The notes under the pieces were generated by a model, which did not search any database, was not told the DNA's origin, and saw only the letters and a list, made by a program, of their open reading frames with translations. The position numbers and the translations under genes were made by a program. DNA of 36,073 nt, from contig JANYIO010000120.1 in assembly GCA_025362015.1 (NCBI GenBank), forward strand, positions 1-36,073, given 5' to 3'. Position 1 is the stretch's first letter. Every line of letters begins with the position of its first letter. This DNA is from Gammaproteobacteria bacterium (GTDB lineage: Bacteria; Pseudomonadota; Gammaproteobacteria; Pseudomonadales; Cellvibrionaceae). Shown in pieces: positions 8,152 to 17,187 of the stretch.

Positions 8152-9069
8152 ATGCAAACCCCCGTATTTACCCGTGCATTACTTGCTCCGCGTCATTGGC
8201 CTGCCTGGTTGCTCATGGGTTTTTGGTTTTTGCTTGCACAACTGCCTTATCGCATACAATTTTATCTGCCTTATCTGATTGCACCGTTGTTGCGCTACAA
8301 TAAAAAACGCTTAAATTTGGCTCAGACTAATTTGCGATTATGTTTTCCCGAGTTGAGTGATCAAGAGCGTGAATCGCTTTTGGATGAGACTCTGCATTCT
8401 ACCGCTATGGCGATTTTTGAAACAGGCATTGCGTGGTTTTGGCCGCTGTGGCGTATTCGTCGCCTATTCACCATCTCTGGACTTGAACACATTAACGCAG
8501 CCGAGCGCGAGGGACAGGGAGCGCTGCTTTTGAGTTTACATTTCACCACTCTGGATATAGGGAGTGCCATGTTAGGTGCCTATGTAAATTACGATGGTAT
8601 GTATCGTCCTCATGACAACGTTGTATACGATTATATGCAGAAAACCCGACGTGAGGCTTATTGTCGTGGGGGTACCGCATTTCATCGCGAGAAAGTGCGT
8701 GGCATGATCAATCGTCTGCGTAAAGGACGAATGATCTGGTACGCGCCTGATCGTGATCTCGGTGAAAAGCTGAGTGTTTTTGTGCCTTTTTTTGGTGTCC
8801 AAACTGCGACTGTCACTGCCACTGCTCAATTTGCGCGCATGGGGCGGGCAAGAATAATTCCTTTTACACAAAAACGATTAGTCAAGGGTAAGGGGTATGA
8901 GCTAGTTATTCACCCGCCTTTTGAAAACTATCCATCGGGTGATGAATATCAGGATGCTTTACGCGTCAGTCAATTTATGGAAACGGAAATTCGCAAAATC
9001 CCGGGTCAATATTTTTGGGCCCAGCCACGCTTTAAAACAAGGCCAGAAGGAGAGGCAAAAATTTATTAG
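8152..9069 (+). CDS. lpxL: LpxL/HtrB-family lipid A acyltransferase
   Basis: A 305-residue inner-membrane acyltransferase that adds a secondary acyl chain (lauroyl in the E. coli prototype) from acyl-ACP to Kdo-lipid A. An N-terminal membrane helix (about 17-45) is followed by the HX4D catalytic motif, His130 and Asp135 in LHFTTLDIG. Further family blocks are MYRPHDN, KTRREAY and WYAPDRDLG. Length matches LpxL, LpxM and LpxP (about 305-325); which of these it equals cannot be settled here. The ATG at 8152 is in frame with the family start. A nearby ATG at 8144 is out of frame. It appears to be a single-gene unit. Confidence 0.93.
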   Translation: MQTPVFTRALLAPRHWPAWLLMGFWFLLAQLPYRIQFYLPYLIAPLLRYNKKRLNLAQTNLRLCFPELSDQERESLLDETLHSTAMAIFETGIAWFWPLWRIRRLFTISGLEHINAAEREGQGALLLSLHFTTLDIGSAMLGAYVNYDGMYRPHDNVVYDYMQKTRREAYCRGGTAFHREKVRGMINRLRKGRMIWYAPDRDLGEKLSVFVPFFGVQTATVTATAQFARMGRARIIPFTQKRLVKGKGYELVIHPPFENYPSGDEYQDALRVSQFMETEIRKIPGQYFWAQPRFKTRPEGEAKIY

Positions 9070-9171
9070 CAATTCGCGAATTTTGATACCTGCGACACTA
9101 TCGATAAGTTAAAGATAAAATAAAATTCCATTTTATAAAACCAAACTTGATAAGTGGGTGGCATCAAATTT

Positions 9172-9459
9172 ATGATAAGGAAAAACTATGAGCAATTTAG
9201 AAATAGTGCCATTGAGCTGCAACAGATACTAAAGTCTTCCCAGGCTCATGCTGCAAAAGAGTTTTTGTCCAGTGATCTCGGGGTACTTTTAGAAAAAATA
9301 ATAGTCAGTAGTAGTGATTTTGGAATCGTGCAGGAAGTTCCAAAGTTTGAAATCATGGCGCGAGGGATTTTACCGATAGCAGAGCAGGCTTATTTTAATT
9401 TTTATAGTCTTGCAAGATTTGATCAGGAAGAAAAATCAAGCGAATTAATGGCTCACTAG
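9172..9459 (+). CDS. Small hypothetical protein
   Basis: I do not recognise this product (95 residues from the ATG at 9172; a GTG at 9154 would add six). It is mostly helical by composition, with an amphipathic start (NYEQFRNSAIELQQILKSS) and a tail ending FDQEEKSSELMAH. It has no signal peptide and no clear membrane span. The start region is ambiguous: the best Shine-Dalgarno (AAGGA, 9177-9181) precedes a different ATG at 9188, which opens only a 14-codon frame. The gene may be real, may be read from a weaker site, or may carry a frameshift near its start. Confidence 0.5.
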   Translation: MIRKNYEQFRNSAIELQQILKSSQAHAAKEFLSSDLGVLLEKIIVSSSDFGIVQEVPKFEIMARGILPIAEQAYFNFYSLARFDQEEKSSELMAH

Positions 9460-9533
9460 AAAAGGTGCAAGAGAAGCGTAAAGCAACTTCAATTGCCTTG
9501 ATTGTGTTGCCTGGAAAATAAAAATGCGTTAAT

Positions 9534-9556
9534 GCTAGCGATCTTTTACCGCTAGC
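9534..9556 (-). terminator. Possible terminator of the MAPEG gene
   Basis: A 7-bp perfect stem GCTAGCG (9534-9540) / CGCTAGC (9550-9556) overlaps the MAPEG stop codon. On the minus strand it is followed, after about 9 nt, by a T-rich run. The distance to the T-tract makes this a weak call. Confidence 0.4.
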
Positions 9557-9959
9557 CAATGCTATACCCCCATACCAATTGTCCCCAAATAAGTAGTATA
9601 CAAACATTGCCAGCCATAAAAGCTTTCATGCGATGAATAACATTGTTACTAGTGATATGAATCCAGCTATGGGTTATGCGTGCGGCAACAAAAATCCAAC
9701 TGAAAATAATCATTGCCATGCTTTCTAAGTGGAGCGCGATGGCAAGTGTGCCTGCCGCATAAAAAAGCACTGGAACTTCAAATAAATTGCTGTAATTGCG
9801 TGCTGCTTGAATAACTTTGGCTGGCGCTTCGGCGCCTGAGTTAAAGCGAAAGTAGCTTAATTTTAATTCGCCTGCTTTTATAGCGTGTACACGTAGCCTA
9901 AACATGTAAAGAGCTACGCCGAAAGTGAGTAAAATCATCGCGAACATTGAGTAGATCAT
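9552..9959 (-). CDS. MAPEG family membrane protein
   Basis: A 135-residue integral membrane protein with about four hydrophobic helices (about 1-20, 60-80, 80-97 and 112-132). The family block AARNYSNLFEVPVLFYA is the MAPEG signature region (membrane-associated proteins in eicosanoid and glutathione metabolism). Bacterial members may have glutathione S-transferase or peroxidase activity, but the substrate cannot be told from sequence. The gene converges with the small hypothetical gene at 9172 and diverges from fabV. No operon partner is seen. Confidence 0.88.
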   Translation of the reverse strand: MIYSMFAMILLTFGVALYMFRLRVHAIKAGELKLSYFRFNSGAEAPAKVIQAARNYSNLFEVPVLFYAAGTLAIALHLESMAMIIFSWIFVAARITHSWIHITSNNVIHRMKAFMAGNVCILLIWGQLVWGYSIG

Positions 9960-10051
9960 AATGGTACCCGATAGTTGTTATTAATATCAACGTAAGATGA
10001 TCGATTTTAATGCGGCTGCAGGAGTGGTCTGTGCGATTGGTGTGGTTTCTG

Positions 10052-10057
10052 TATAAT
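10052..10057 (+). promoter_or_regulatory. Candidate -10 box for fabV
   Basis: TATAAT occurs about 100 bp before the fabV ATG in the MAPEG-fabV divergent gap. The -35 position lacks a clear match, so confidence is low. The transcript would include the tandem repeat at 10113-10150. Confidence 0.4.
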
Positions 10058-10112
10058 GCCTGTTTTTAGGTTAGTGTACATCCTGTTTAACATTCTATTT
10101 TGCATTTTCAAA

Positions 10113-10150
10113 GTATTTAACATCTACCCAAAATATTTAACATCTAAAGG
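10113..10150 (+). repeat. Tandem 20-bp repeat before fabV
   Basis: The 13-mer TATTTAACATCTA occurs at 10114-10126 and again at 10134-10146, a 20-bp period. A weaker copy (GTTTAACATTCT) lies at 10085-10096. The last copy ends just before the fabV ribosome-binding region. Confidence 0.75.
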
Positions 10151-10158
10151 TTAATTTC

Positions 10159-11343
10159 ATGATTATCAAACCAAAAGTTCGCGGTTTTATTTGTATTAAT
10201 GCGCACCCACAAGGTTGTGCGGCCAATGTACAAGAGCAAATCGCTTTCACGAAAGCACAAGGCCCCATCGCTGGCGGACCTAAAAAGGTGTTGGTTCTTG
10301 GTTGTTCTACTGGCTATGGCTTAGCGTCGCGTATCACCGCAGCTTTTGGTAGTGGTGCTGACACTTTAGGGGTTTGTTTTGAAAAGCCACCAACAGATAG
10401 CAAATGTGCTTCTGCTGGCTATTACAATACTTCAGCATTTCATGATGTGGCGAAAGATGCTGGTTTGAATGCGCAAACGATTAATGGTGATGCTTTCTCA
10501 GATGAGTGCAAAGCGCAAGTACTTGAACTACTGAAAAATTGCATAGGCAAAGTAGATTTAGTGGTTTATAGCTTGGCGTCACCACGCCGTACGGATCCTA
10601 AAACGGGTGTGGTTTATTCTTCTGTACTGAAACCTATTGGTCAGGGTTATAGCGCTAAAAATTTAAATACTGACTCACTTAAAATTGCCGATATCACTGT
10701 AGAGCCAGCCAACGAACAAGAAATTGCCGACACCGTTAAAGTAATGGGTGGTGAAGATTGGGAGCTGTGGATTGATGCTTTGCAGGGAGCTGATTTATTG
10801 GCGAATAATTTTCAAACGGTTGCTTATACATATTTAGGCGACAAGTTAACCTGGCCTATCTACGGTCATGCCACCATCGGGAAAGCGAAAGAGGATTTGG
10901 ATCGCGTAGCAAAAACCATGAGTGCGAAATTGACGAGTGTGAATGGTAAGGCGCGCGTTGCTGTGCTTAAAGCTTTGGTAACTCAGGCAAGTTCAGCGAT
11001 TCCGGTAATGCCTTTGTATTTGTCGATTTTAATAAAAGTAATGAAAGAAAACGGTACTAATGAAGGTTGCGTTGAACAAATTCAACGTTTATTTACCGAG
11101 TGTTTGTACAACGCCAATCCACGTTTGGATGCTGCTGGTCGTTACCGTGTAGACAACAAAGAGCTTGAGCCAGCTGTGCAAGCGAAAGTAGAAGCAATTT
11201 GGCCGCAAGTAACAGAAGAGAATTTATTCGAGATTACTGATCACAAAGGCTATCGCGATGACTTTTTGAAACTGTTTGGTTTTGGCGTCGCGTCAATTGA
11301 TTACGATGTTGAAACCAGTTCTTTGGTTGAAACAAATTTTTAA
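10159..11343 (+). CDS. fabV: Enoyl-ACP reductase FabV (trans-2-enoyl-CoA reductase)
   Basis: A 394-residue NADH-dependent reductase that completes each cycle of type II fatty-acid elongation. The family start [20 protein letters not shown] is clear, and the nucleotide-binding [11 protein letters not shown] segment follows. The active site is the FabV-specific Tyr-X8-Lys: Tyr235 and Lys244 in [11 protein letters not shown], the same spacing as in characterised FabV enzymes. FabV is less sensitive to triclosan than FabI, known from the family. No fabI or fabL is visible in the window, so whether this is the sole enoyl reductase cannot be judged. It ends at a strong terminator. Confidence 0.97.
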   Translation: MIIKPKVRGFICINAHPQGCAANVQEQIAFTKAQGPIAGGPKKVLVLGCSTGYGLASRITAAFGSGADTLGVCFEKPPTDSKCASAGYYNTSAFHDVAKDAGLNAQTINGDAFSDECKAQVLELLKNCIGKVDLVVYSLASPRRTDPKTGVVYSSVLKPIGQGYSAKNLNTDSLKIADITVEPANEQEIADTVKVMGGEDWELWIDALQGADLLANNFQTVAYTYLGDKLTWPIYGHATIGKAKEDLDRVAKTMSAKLTSVNGKARVAVLKALVTQASSAIPVMPLYLSILIKVMKENGTNEGCVEQIQRLFTECLYNANPRLDAAGRYRVDNKELEPAVQAKVEAIWPQVTEENLFEITDHKGYRDDFLKLFGFGVASIDYDVETSSLVETNF

Positions 11344-11357
11344 ATGGTGTTTGTAAG

Positions 11358-11389
11358 CTCCCTTGGACCTAAAGTGCAAGGGAGTTTTT
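11358..11389 (+). terminator. Rho-independent terminator after fabV
   Basis: A perfect 8-bp stem CTCCCTTG (11358-11365) / CAAGGGAG (11377-11384), with an 11-nt loop, is followed by five T. It lies 14 nt after the fabV stop codon. Confidence 0.9.
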
Positions 11390-11406
11390 ATTGTTAGAGA
11401 TCCAAC

Positions 11407-11940
11407 ATGCGTAAACGAATTGCGATTGATATGGATGAAACTATCTGCGATACAATGTCCCGTCAATTGGATTGGTACAATCAAGAATTTAACCAGAGTC
11501 TGAAAAAAACGGATTTATTCGGCACTAAAATTTATCAATGTGTTCAGTCTGAGCATGTTCCTCGTGTACGCTCATATCCCGATAATCCAGATTTTTTTGT
11601 TGATATCCCTCCGTATGAAAATGCTATTTCTGTTATCCAGGAATTGAGTCAGCATTACGATATTTTTATTGCTACTGCAGCGATGGAGCACCCGGCATCC
11701 TTTGCACCAAAATATGAATGGCTAGGGAAATACTTACCATTTTTATCGCCAATGAATTTTATTTTTTGTGGCCAGAAAAGTGTTGTGTACGCCGATTATT
11801 TAATTGACGATAGCTCTCGTCATTTTCAGGATTTTGCCGGTAAAGGAATTCTATTTTCGGCGCCGCATAATATGAATGAAGTGGTGGATGTGAGGGTGAA
11901 TAGCTGGTTAGAGGTGAAAGCGCTATTTTTGAATCAATAG
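11407..11940 (+). CDS. 5'(3')-deoxyribonucleotidase-like HAD protein
   Basis: A 177-residue HAD-superfamily phosphatase. Motif I is DMDETICD, with Asp8 as the expected nucleophile and Asp10 as acid/base. Motif II is near FIATAAMEHP, and the metal-binding motif is YLIDDSSRHF. Size and sequence fit the NT5C type, which removes phosphate from deoxynucleoside monophosphates and helps balance dNTP pools. The exact substrate is an inference. It begins 18 nt after the fabV terminator and converges with the signal peptidase at 11958 with only 17 bp between them; no terminator is seen there. Confidence 0.85.
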   Translation: MRKRIAIDMDETICDTMSRQLDWYNQEFNQSLKKTDLFGTKIYQCVQSEHVPRVRSYPDNPDFFVDIPPYENAISVIQELSQHYDIFIATAAMEHPASFAPKYEWLGKYLPFLSPMNFIFCGQKSVVYADYLIDDSSRHFQDFAGKGILFSAPHNMNEVVDVRVNSWLEVKALFLNQ

Positions 11941-11957
11941 CACTGATGTCCTTCTGC

Positions 11958-12605
11958 TTACTTTAAAGCTTCCAGGTATCGATCAGAGCGAGGCAAATAA
12001 TAATTATCGTAATTAAATGACATTACCACATTGCGCGCACGACCAATCACTTCCTGACGCGGCACAAAGCCAATAACACGAGAGTCGGCACTATTGTCGC
12101 GGTTATCTCCCAGCATTAAGTAATGGTCGGCAGGGACTACTACTGCGGGGAAGTTGGCGAAGCTGTGATTATTGGGGTCGCTAATCCGTATTTTGTGGGT
12201 GATTCCAAATAAGTGCTCAAATTTGTCGCTGGCAGTGTTCGTGTTTTCGTAAGTAATTGTTTGGCCATTAATAGACAGCTGGTTGTTGTTCATAGCAACG
12301 ACATCGCCTGGTAAACCCACAACACGTTTTACCAAGCGTTTGTCTGATGCTTTTGAATCAAACACGACAATATCGCCGCGCTCAGGATCGCCGAGTTTTA
12401 TCAGGGAAATGTGAGTGAAAGGGAAGTGTAAATCGTAAGCTATTTTGTTGATAGCAATGCGGTCGCCCTCAATAATAGTGGGGTTCATAGAGCCTGTCGG
12501 GACTGTGTTCCAGTCGGCCAAAGCGCTTCTAAATACCAACATGAGTGTAACAAAGACAATAAATGATTTATTTTCGCGCCATAACGAATAAATTTGTTGC
12601 TGCAT
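11958..12605 (-). CDS. Signal peptidase I, second copy
   Basis: A 215-residue S26-family leader peptidase with a single N-terminal membrane helix (about 14-30). The catalytic pair is Ser39 (VPTGSMNPTI) and Lys93 (RLVKRVVGLPGD), followed by the LMLGDNRDNSADSRVIGFV box. It cleaves signal peptides on the outer face of the inner membrane. It is shorter and clearly different from the lepB encoded with lepA at 15193, which has a longer N-terminal part. It lies alone, next to no obvious substrate gene. AGGAAA upstream of the minus-strand ATG supports the start. It may serve a subset of exported proteins, but nothing in the sequence proves this. Confidence 0.92.
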   Translation of the reverse strand: MQQQIYSLWRENKSFIVFVTLMLVFRSALADWNTVPTGSMNPTIIEGDRIAINKIAYDLHFPFTHISLIKLGDPERGDIVVFDSKASDKRLVKRVVGLPGDVVAMNNNQLSINGQTITYENTNTASDKFEHLFGITHKIRISDPNNHSFANFPAVVVPADHYLMLGDNRDNSADSRVIGFVPRQEVIGRARNVVMSFNYDNYYLPRSDRYLEALK

Positions 12606-12915
12606 AAAAGTTTCCTGTTAATCCCGGGGTGTAAGTTTCTTTCCGTCAATGTTGACCTATTGGTAATTCAAAAGTTCATAGGTTTTTAGGTAGGAATCAT
12701 ATTTGCCATTTGGTGAAATCTAGGTCAATTGTTGATGTTTTGCCTGTGAAAAGTTGTTTTTCTCGACGTTAACTACGTCAATTTTTAGCACAAAAGGAGA
12801 TTAAGTTAAGGATAATGCAAATAAGCCGTTAAAAAAGCGCAGAAATTTTTGACGGTTAACGGTATGCTAGTGAGGATATCTATTTGATACTGTGAATGTT
12901 TTGTCGGGAGCTGAC
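12606..12915. other. 310-bp divergent intergenic region
   Basis: This gap lies between the second signal peptidase (-) and the DUF2789 gene (+). It holds two short palindromes, GTCAATGTTGAC (12645-12656) and GACGTTAACTACGTC (12765-12779), which could be regulator sites. A strong AAGGAG at 12793-12798 is not followed by a useful reading frame. I see no gene or RNA here. Confidence 0.5.
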
Positions 12916-13140
12916 ATGTTATATACCCTCAAAGAGCTGTTTGCCAAGTTAGGTTTACCCAACTCCCCTAGTGATATAGATGCTTTCATTAAGCGTCATC
13001 ATCCGCTGCCACAAGCGGAGCCTTTAGCAAATGCCAGCTTCTGGACCCCGGAACAGGCAGCGTTCTTGCGCGAGGCACGTCAACCTTATTCCGATTGGGA
13101 AGAAGTTGTTGATGAGTTGAATGGTTTGCTACGCGACTAA
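12916..13140 (+). CDS. DUF2789 family protein
   Basis: A 74-residue soluble protein matching DUF2789 as I remember it: LKELFAKLGLPNSPSDIDAF, then FIKRHHPL, then FWTPEQAAFLREA, and DWEEVVDELNGLL at the end. The function of the family is unknown. I start it at the ATG at 12916, because GGGAG (12906-12910) lies 5 nt upstream; a GTG at 12892 would add eight poorly conserved residues. It is a single-gene unit ended by a strong terminator. Confidence 0.85.
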   Translation: MLYTLKELFAKLGLPNSPSDIDAFIKRHHPLPQAEPLANASFWTPEQAAFLREARQPYSDWEEVVDELNGLLRD

Positions 13141-13163
13141 AGATAACTGCGTAAACCAGTATA

Positions 13164-13200
13164 AATAGCGCATCTCTGCAATGGAATGCGCTATTTTTTT
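13164..13200 (+). terminator. Rho-independent terminator after the DUF2789 gene
   Basis: A 10-bp perfect stem AATAGCGCAT (13164-13173) / ATGCGCTATT (13186-13195) runs into seven T (13194-13200). Confidence 0.92.
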
Positions 13201-13320
13201 GTCTGTAAAACGGTAATAACAATGATGGTGTGAGGTAGGAATGCTGAAGGTTGGTTGTGTCGGACTCTGACATGGCGTGCAATAGGTAAATAAGCTAGAA
13301 TGCCCGCCATTCGCGGTGAC

Positions 13321-13335
13321 CCCCGTTCCACGGGG
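13321..13335 (+). promoter_or_regulatory. GC-rich hairpin in the lepA leader
   Basis: CCCCGT (13321-13326) pairs with ACGGGG (13330-13335) around a TCC loop, 40 nt before the lepA GTG. There is no T-tract, so it is not a terminator. A TAGAAT at 13296-13301 could be the -10 box of the operon promoter, which would put the hairpin near the 5' end of the transcript. Role unknown. Confidence 0.4.
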
Positions 13336-13375
13336 CTAGCTAACTCTACAACTCCCATAAAGACTCATATTCCCT

Positions 13376-15175
13376 GTGACTGACCTAAGCCATATCCGTA
13401 ATTTTTCAATCATTGCCCACATTGACCACGGTAAATCAACCATTGCTGATCGCTTTATTCAGATGTGCGGTGGTTTGAGCGAGCGTGAAATGGAAGCCCA
13501 AGTGCTGGATTCCATGGATCTGGAGCGCGAACGCGGTATTACCATCAAAGCCCACAGCGTAACGCTGTTTTACACGGCACGCGATGGCAAAACCTATCAA
13601 CTCAACTTTATTGATACGCCCGGCCACGTGGACTTTACCTATGAGGTTTCGCGTTCATTGGCGGCCTGTGAAGGTGCGCTATTGGTTGTGGACGCGGCAC
13701 AAGGTGTGGAGGCGCAATCAGTTGCTAACTGTTACACCGCCTTAGAGCAGGGTTTAGAAGTTATTCCTGTGCTGAACAAAATGGATTTGCCGCAAGTAGA
13801 ACCTGATCGTGTAGCGCAAGAAATTGAAGATATTATCGGCATTGATGCGAGCGAAGCAGTGCGCTGTTCGGCCAAGTCTGGTATGGGTATGGAAGACGTG
13901 TTAGAAGAGTTAGTACGTTTAGTTCCCCCACCTGTTGGCGACGTCGATGCACCTTTGCAGGCGCTCATTATCGATTCTTGGTTCGATAATTATTTGGGTG
14001 TGGTTTCCTTAGTTCGTGTTAAACACGGCACCTTGCGCATTAAAGATAAAATTATTCTGAAAACGATTGGTAAATCTCAAATTGTGGATGGTGTTGGTGT
14101 ATTCAGCCCAAAACTCACGCAATTAAGAGAATTAAAAGCTGGTGAGGTAGGTTTTGTCGTTGCCGGCATCAAGGACATTCACGGCGCGCCAGTGGGTGAC
14201 ACCATTACTCATGCCTCTACGCCAGATGTGTTAGCGCTCGATGGTTTCCAAAAAATTAAACCGCAAGTTTATGCTGGTATGTTTCCCGTTAGTTCGGACG
14301 ATTTTGAAGATTTCCGTGAGGCTTTGGCAAAACTAACGTTGAATGATGCGTCTTTGTTTTACGAGCCTGAGAGTTCCGATGCGCTCGGTTTTGGTTTCCG
14401 TTGCGGTTTCCTTGGCATGTTGCACATGGAAATTATTCAAGAGCGTCTGGAGCGCGAATACAATTTAGACTTAATCACCACCGCGCCGACTGTGGTGTAT
14501 GAAGTGGTGAATAATAAAGGTGAAACTATTTACGTGGATAACCCGTCCAAGCTTCCGGAACCGGGTTTAATTCAAGAAATGCGTGAGCCAATTGTTGAAG
14601 CAAATATTCTTGTGCCGCAAGAACATTTGGGCAACGTGATCACGCTCTGTATTGAAAAGCGCGGCACGCAAAAAGATTTACAGTTTACCGGTTCACAAGT
14701 CGCAGTTCGTTACGAACTGCCGATGAACGAAGTTGTGACTGACTTCTTTGATCGACTTAAATCGGTAAGCCGTGGTTTTGCATCGTTGGATTATAGTTTT
14801 ATACGCTTTCAACCGGCGAACTTAGTTCGTCTTGACGTGTTAATTAACGGCGAAAAAGTGGATGCCTTGGCAATTATTGTACATCGCGATAAAGCGCATA
14901 AAATCGGCCATGCATTGACTGACAAAATGAAAGAATTAATTCCACGGCAAATGTACGATGTGGCAATTCAGGCTGCTATTGGTGGTCAAATAGTCGCGCG
15001 TTCTACGGTTAAAGCCTTGCGTAAAGATGTAACCGCCAAATGTTATGGTGGTGATGCTACTCGTAAGAAAAAACTGTTGGAAAAACAAAAAGCAGGAAAG
15101 AAACGGATGAAGCAAGTGGGCAACGTAGAAATACCCCAAGCTGCATTTTTTGCCGTTTTGAAAATTGATAACTAA
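13376..15175 (+). CDS. lepA: Elongation factor 4 (LepA)
   Basis: A 599-residue ribosome-associated GTPase related to EF-G, linked to translation under stress and to 30S assembly. GTPase motifs are all present: the P-loop in AHIDHGKST (14-22), the switch region [17 protein letters not shown] and NKMDLP. The LepA-specific C-terminal domain ends in a basic stretch ([20 protein letters not shown]). The start is GTG and has no clear Shine-Dalgarno. It heads the run lepA-lepB-DUF4845-rnc-era-recO; the gap to lepB is 17 bp, so cotranscription is very likely. Confidence 0.98.
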   Translation: MTDLSHIRNFSIIAHIDHGKSTIADRFIQMCGGLSEREMEAQVLDSMDLERERGITIKAHSVTLFYTARDGKTYQLNFIDTPGHVDFTYEVSRSLAACEGALLVVDAAQGVEAQSVANCYTALEQGLEVIPVLNKMDLPQVEPDRVAQEIEDIIGIDASEAVRCSAKSGMGMEDVLEELVRLVPPPVGDVDAPLQALIIDSWFDNYLGVVSLVRVKHGTLRIKDKIILKTIGKSQIVDGVGVFSPKLTQLRELKAGEVGFVVAGIKDIHGAPVGDTITHASTPDVLALDGFQKIKPQVYAGMFPVSSDDFEDFREALAKLTLNDASLFYEPESSDALGFGFRCGFLGMLHMEIIQERLEREYNLDLITTAPTVVYEVVNNKGETIYVDNPSKLPEPGLIQEMREPIVEANILVPQEHLGNVITLCIEKRGTQKDLQFTGSQVAVRYELPMNEVVTDFFDRLKSVSRGFASLDYSFIRFQPANLVRLDVLINGEKVDALAIIVHRDKAHKIGHALTDKMKELIPRQMYDVAIQAAIGGQIVARSTVKALRKDVTAKCYGGDATRKKKLLEKQKAGKKRMKQVGNVEIPQAAFFAVLKIDN

Positions 15176-15192
15176 TTAGTAAAGGAAATTGA

Positions 15193-16038
15193 ATGAACGT
15201 TAATCTCCCTTTGATTCTGACGCTTGCAGTACTTATCACCGGCGTTATCTGGCTATTTGATCTGGTGGTATTGGCGCGCCCGCGTAAGAAAAAATTGGCA
15301 GCTGTTGAACTGCAATTTCAAAAAATTGAAATTGCAGAACAGTACAAGCAAGAAGCTTATCAATTGGCTAAAGCTACGGCGAGTAAAGAGCCTTTATTGG
15401 TTGAGTATGCCAAATCGTTTTTTCCCGTGTTGTTTATCGTATTTTTCTTACGTTCATTTTTAGTAGAGCCCTTTCAAATTCCTTCCGGCTCTATGATCCC
15501 TACCTTGCAAGTTGGCGATTTTATTTTGGTGAATAAATTTGCTTATGGTTTGCGGGTACCGGTTTTGAATAAAACTTTTATTCCTGTCAGTAAACCCAAG
15601 CGTGGCGATGTAATGGTGTTTTTCCCGCCACATCATCCAGACACTTATTATATTAAACGTGTGATTGGCTTACCCGGCGATGAAATTTCATATGTAAGTC
15701 ATCAGTTAACGATTAATGGCAAGGTTGTGCCAGAGAAATTACAGGCTATGCTTCCAGTAGGTGAGCCTACGTTTCGGTTAGTCACTGAAACGATTGATGG
15801 TAAAGAGTTCACCGCGTACAAGCATTTGGTACCTGGCTATTTAAGTCGTCGCGGTGCCTGGAAAGTGCCAGCAGGGCACTACTTTATGATGGGTGATAAT
15901 CGCGATAACAGTGCTGATAGTCGCGATTGGGGGTTTGTTTCAGAAGATGCAATCGTTGGTAAAGCATTCGCAGTCTGGATGCATTGGGAAAGTTTTTTCA
16001 GTATTCCAAGCTTTGACCATGTAGGTGTTGTTCAATAA
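15193..16038 (+). CDS. lepB: Signal peptidase I (LepB)
   Basis: A 281-residue inner-membrane leader peptidase of the usual proteobacterial form. It has a first membrane helix (about 4-22), a charged cytoplasmic loop, a second helix (about 74-90), and the periplasmic catalytic domain. Ser100 in PSGSMIPTL and Lys155 in YIKRVIGLPGD form the catalytic dyad, and MGDNRDNSADSRDWGFV is the conserved late box. AAAGGAAATTG just upstream gives the ribosome-binding site. This is the housekeeping enzyme; a second, shorter one is at 11958-12605. Confidence 0.97.
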   Translation: MNVNLPLILTLAVLITGVIWLFDLVVLARPRKKKLAAVELQFQKIEIAEQYKQEAYQLAKATASKEPLLVEYAKSFFPVLFIVFFLRSFLVEPFQIPSGSMIPTLQVGDFILVNKFAYGLRVPVLNKTFIPVSKPKRGDVMVFFPPHHPDTYYIKRVIGLPGDEISYVSHQLTINGKVVPEKLQAMLPVGEPTFRLVTETIDGKEFTAYKHLVPGYLSRRGAWKVPAGHYFMMGDNRDNSADSRDWGFVSEDAIVGKAFAVWMHWESFFSIPSFDHVGVVQ

Positions 16039-16064
16039 TTAATGATTCACTTTCAGGTATTTTT

Positions 16065-16490
16065 ATGAACAGTTTACAAAAACAACGCGGTATTGGCTTG
16101 ATTAATTTAGTCTTCTTGTTAGTTGTTTGCGCTTTTTGTGGCACTTTTGCTTTTAAAGTTGTGCCTATGTATGCAGACAATCGTTATGTGATTACCGGTC
16201 TCAGGGAGCTGGTTGAACCTGGGACGCAATTGGAACAGATGTCGGATGCCGAAATTAAAAAGGCAATGAGTAACTTTTATATGGTAAATAACGTGCGTAG
16301 CTCAGACGCCCAAAAAATCGTTATTAGTCGAAGCTCTAATCGAGTAGTCGTTAAAATTGATTATGAGTCTCGAGCAACACTTTTTTACAATATAGATGTA
16401 GTAATGAGTTTTCAGAATCATTTGGATTCTGCACATCCTCACGAATGCTGTAAGGCTGTGGAAGAAGTTAGTGCTAAATCTACCTATTAA
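16065..16490 (+). CDS. DUF4845 family membrane protein
   Basis: A 141-residue protein with one N-terminal membrane helix (about 11-33, IGLINLVFLLVVCAFCGTFA), preceded by a short basic start, and a small extracytoplasmic domain. A gene of this family regularly sits between lepB and rnc in gammaproteobacteria; its function is unknown to me. The N terminus resembles a type IV pilin-like anchor, but no cleavage motif is clear. The last 20 bp overlap the start of rnc, which suggests translational coupling. Confidence 0.85.
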   Translation: MNSLQKQRGIGLINLVFLLVVCAFCGTFAFKVVPMYADNRYVITGLRELVEPGTQLEQMSDAEIKKAMSNFYMVNNVRSSDAQKIVISRSSNRVVVKIDYESRATLFYNIDVVMSFQNHLDSAHPHECCKAVEEVSAKSTY

Positions 16491-17154
16491 ATATCATCGT
16501 TTACAACAGCGTTTGGGTTATGAATTTAAAGAATACAAATTACTTGAATTAGCACTGACTCATCGCAGTTTTGGTATACACAATAATGAGCGACTTGAGT
16601 TTTTAGGCGACTCTATTCTTAATTTCGTTATAGGTGAGGCTTTATTCAGCCGTTTCCCCGAAGCGCGAGAAGGGCAATTAAGCCGCTTGCGGGCACAATT
16701 GGTCAAAGGTGAAACTTTGGCTGAAGTTGCGCGAGAGTTCGAATTGGGCGAATGTCTGATTTTGGGTGAAGGCGAAATGAAATCGGGCGGTCACCAGCGC
16801 GACTCTATATTGGCGGATTCGGTGGAGGCGCTAATTGGCGCAATTTTTACCGAAACTAATTTTGAAACTTGCCGTGTGCATGTATTAAGTTGGTATGAAC
16901 CGCGCCTATCCTTACTCTCTCTTGATACTACTGATAAAGATCCGAAATCTCGCCTGCAAGAATATCTGCAGGCACAGCGTAAACCACTCCCTGAATATGA
17001 AGTGGTAGAAACTCTCGGTGAAGCTCATGCGCATATATTTACTATAGAGTGTCGTGTTGCGGTGTTAAAGCAACCTGTCCGTGCTCAGGCTAGTAATCGC
17101 CGTGAAGCAGAAAAGTTGGCGGCCATCGAAATTTTACGTTTACTCAATATTTAA
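16471..17154 (+). CDS. rnc: Ribonuclease III
   Basis: A 227-residue double-stranded-RNA endonuclease that processes rRNA precursors and some mRNAs. The signature NERLEFLGDSILN carries the metal-binding Glu40, Glu43 and Asp47, and ADSVEALIGAIF holds the second acidic set. The C-terminal dsRNA-binding domain (about 155-225) ends in SNRREAEKLAAIEILRLL. The start is a GTG inside the end of the DUF4845 gene (20-bp overlap), with GAAGAAG just upstream. The next gene, era, follows closely. Confidence 0.97.
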   Translation: MLNLPIKYHRLQQRLGYEFKEYKLLELALTHRSFGIHNNERLEFLGDSILNFVIGEALFSRFPEAREGQLSRLRAQLVKGETLAEVAREFELGECLILGEGEMKSGGHQRDSILADSVEALIGAIFTETNFETCRVHVLSWYEPRLSLLSLDTTDKDPKSRLQEYLQAQRKPLPEYEVVETLGEAHAHIFTIECRVAVLKQPVRAQASNRREAEKLAAIEILRLLNI

Positions 17155-17187
17155 TTATTGTCTCAAATCCTCTCTTCAGGTTTTACT

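Noticed and set aside
12815-12832. Five-codon leader peptide (ATG CAA ATA AGC CGT TAA) after a purine-rich site
   Set aside because: Too short to judge, with no attenuator hairpin after it and no amino-acid bias linked to a downstream gene.
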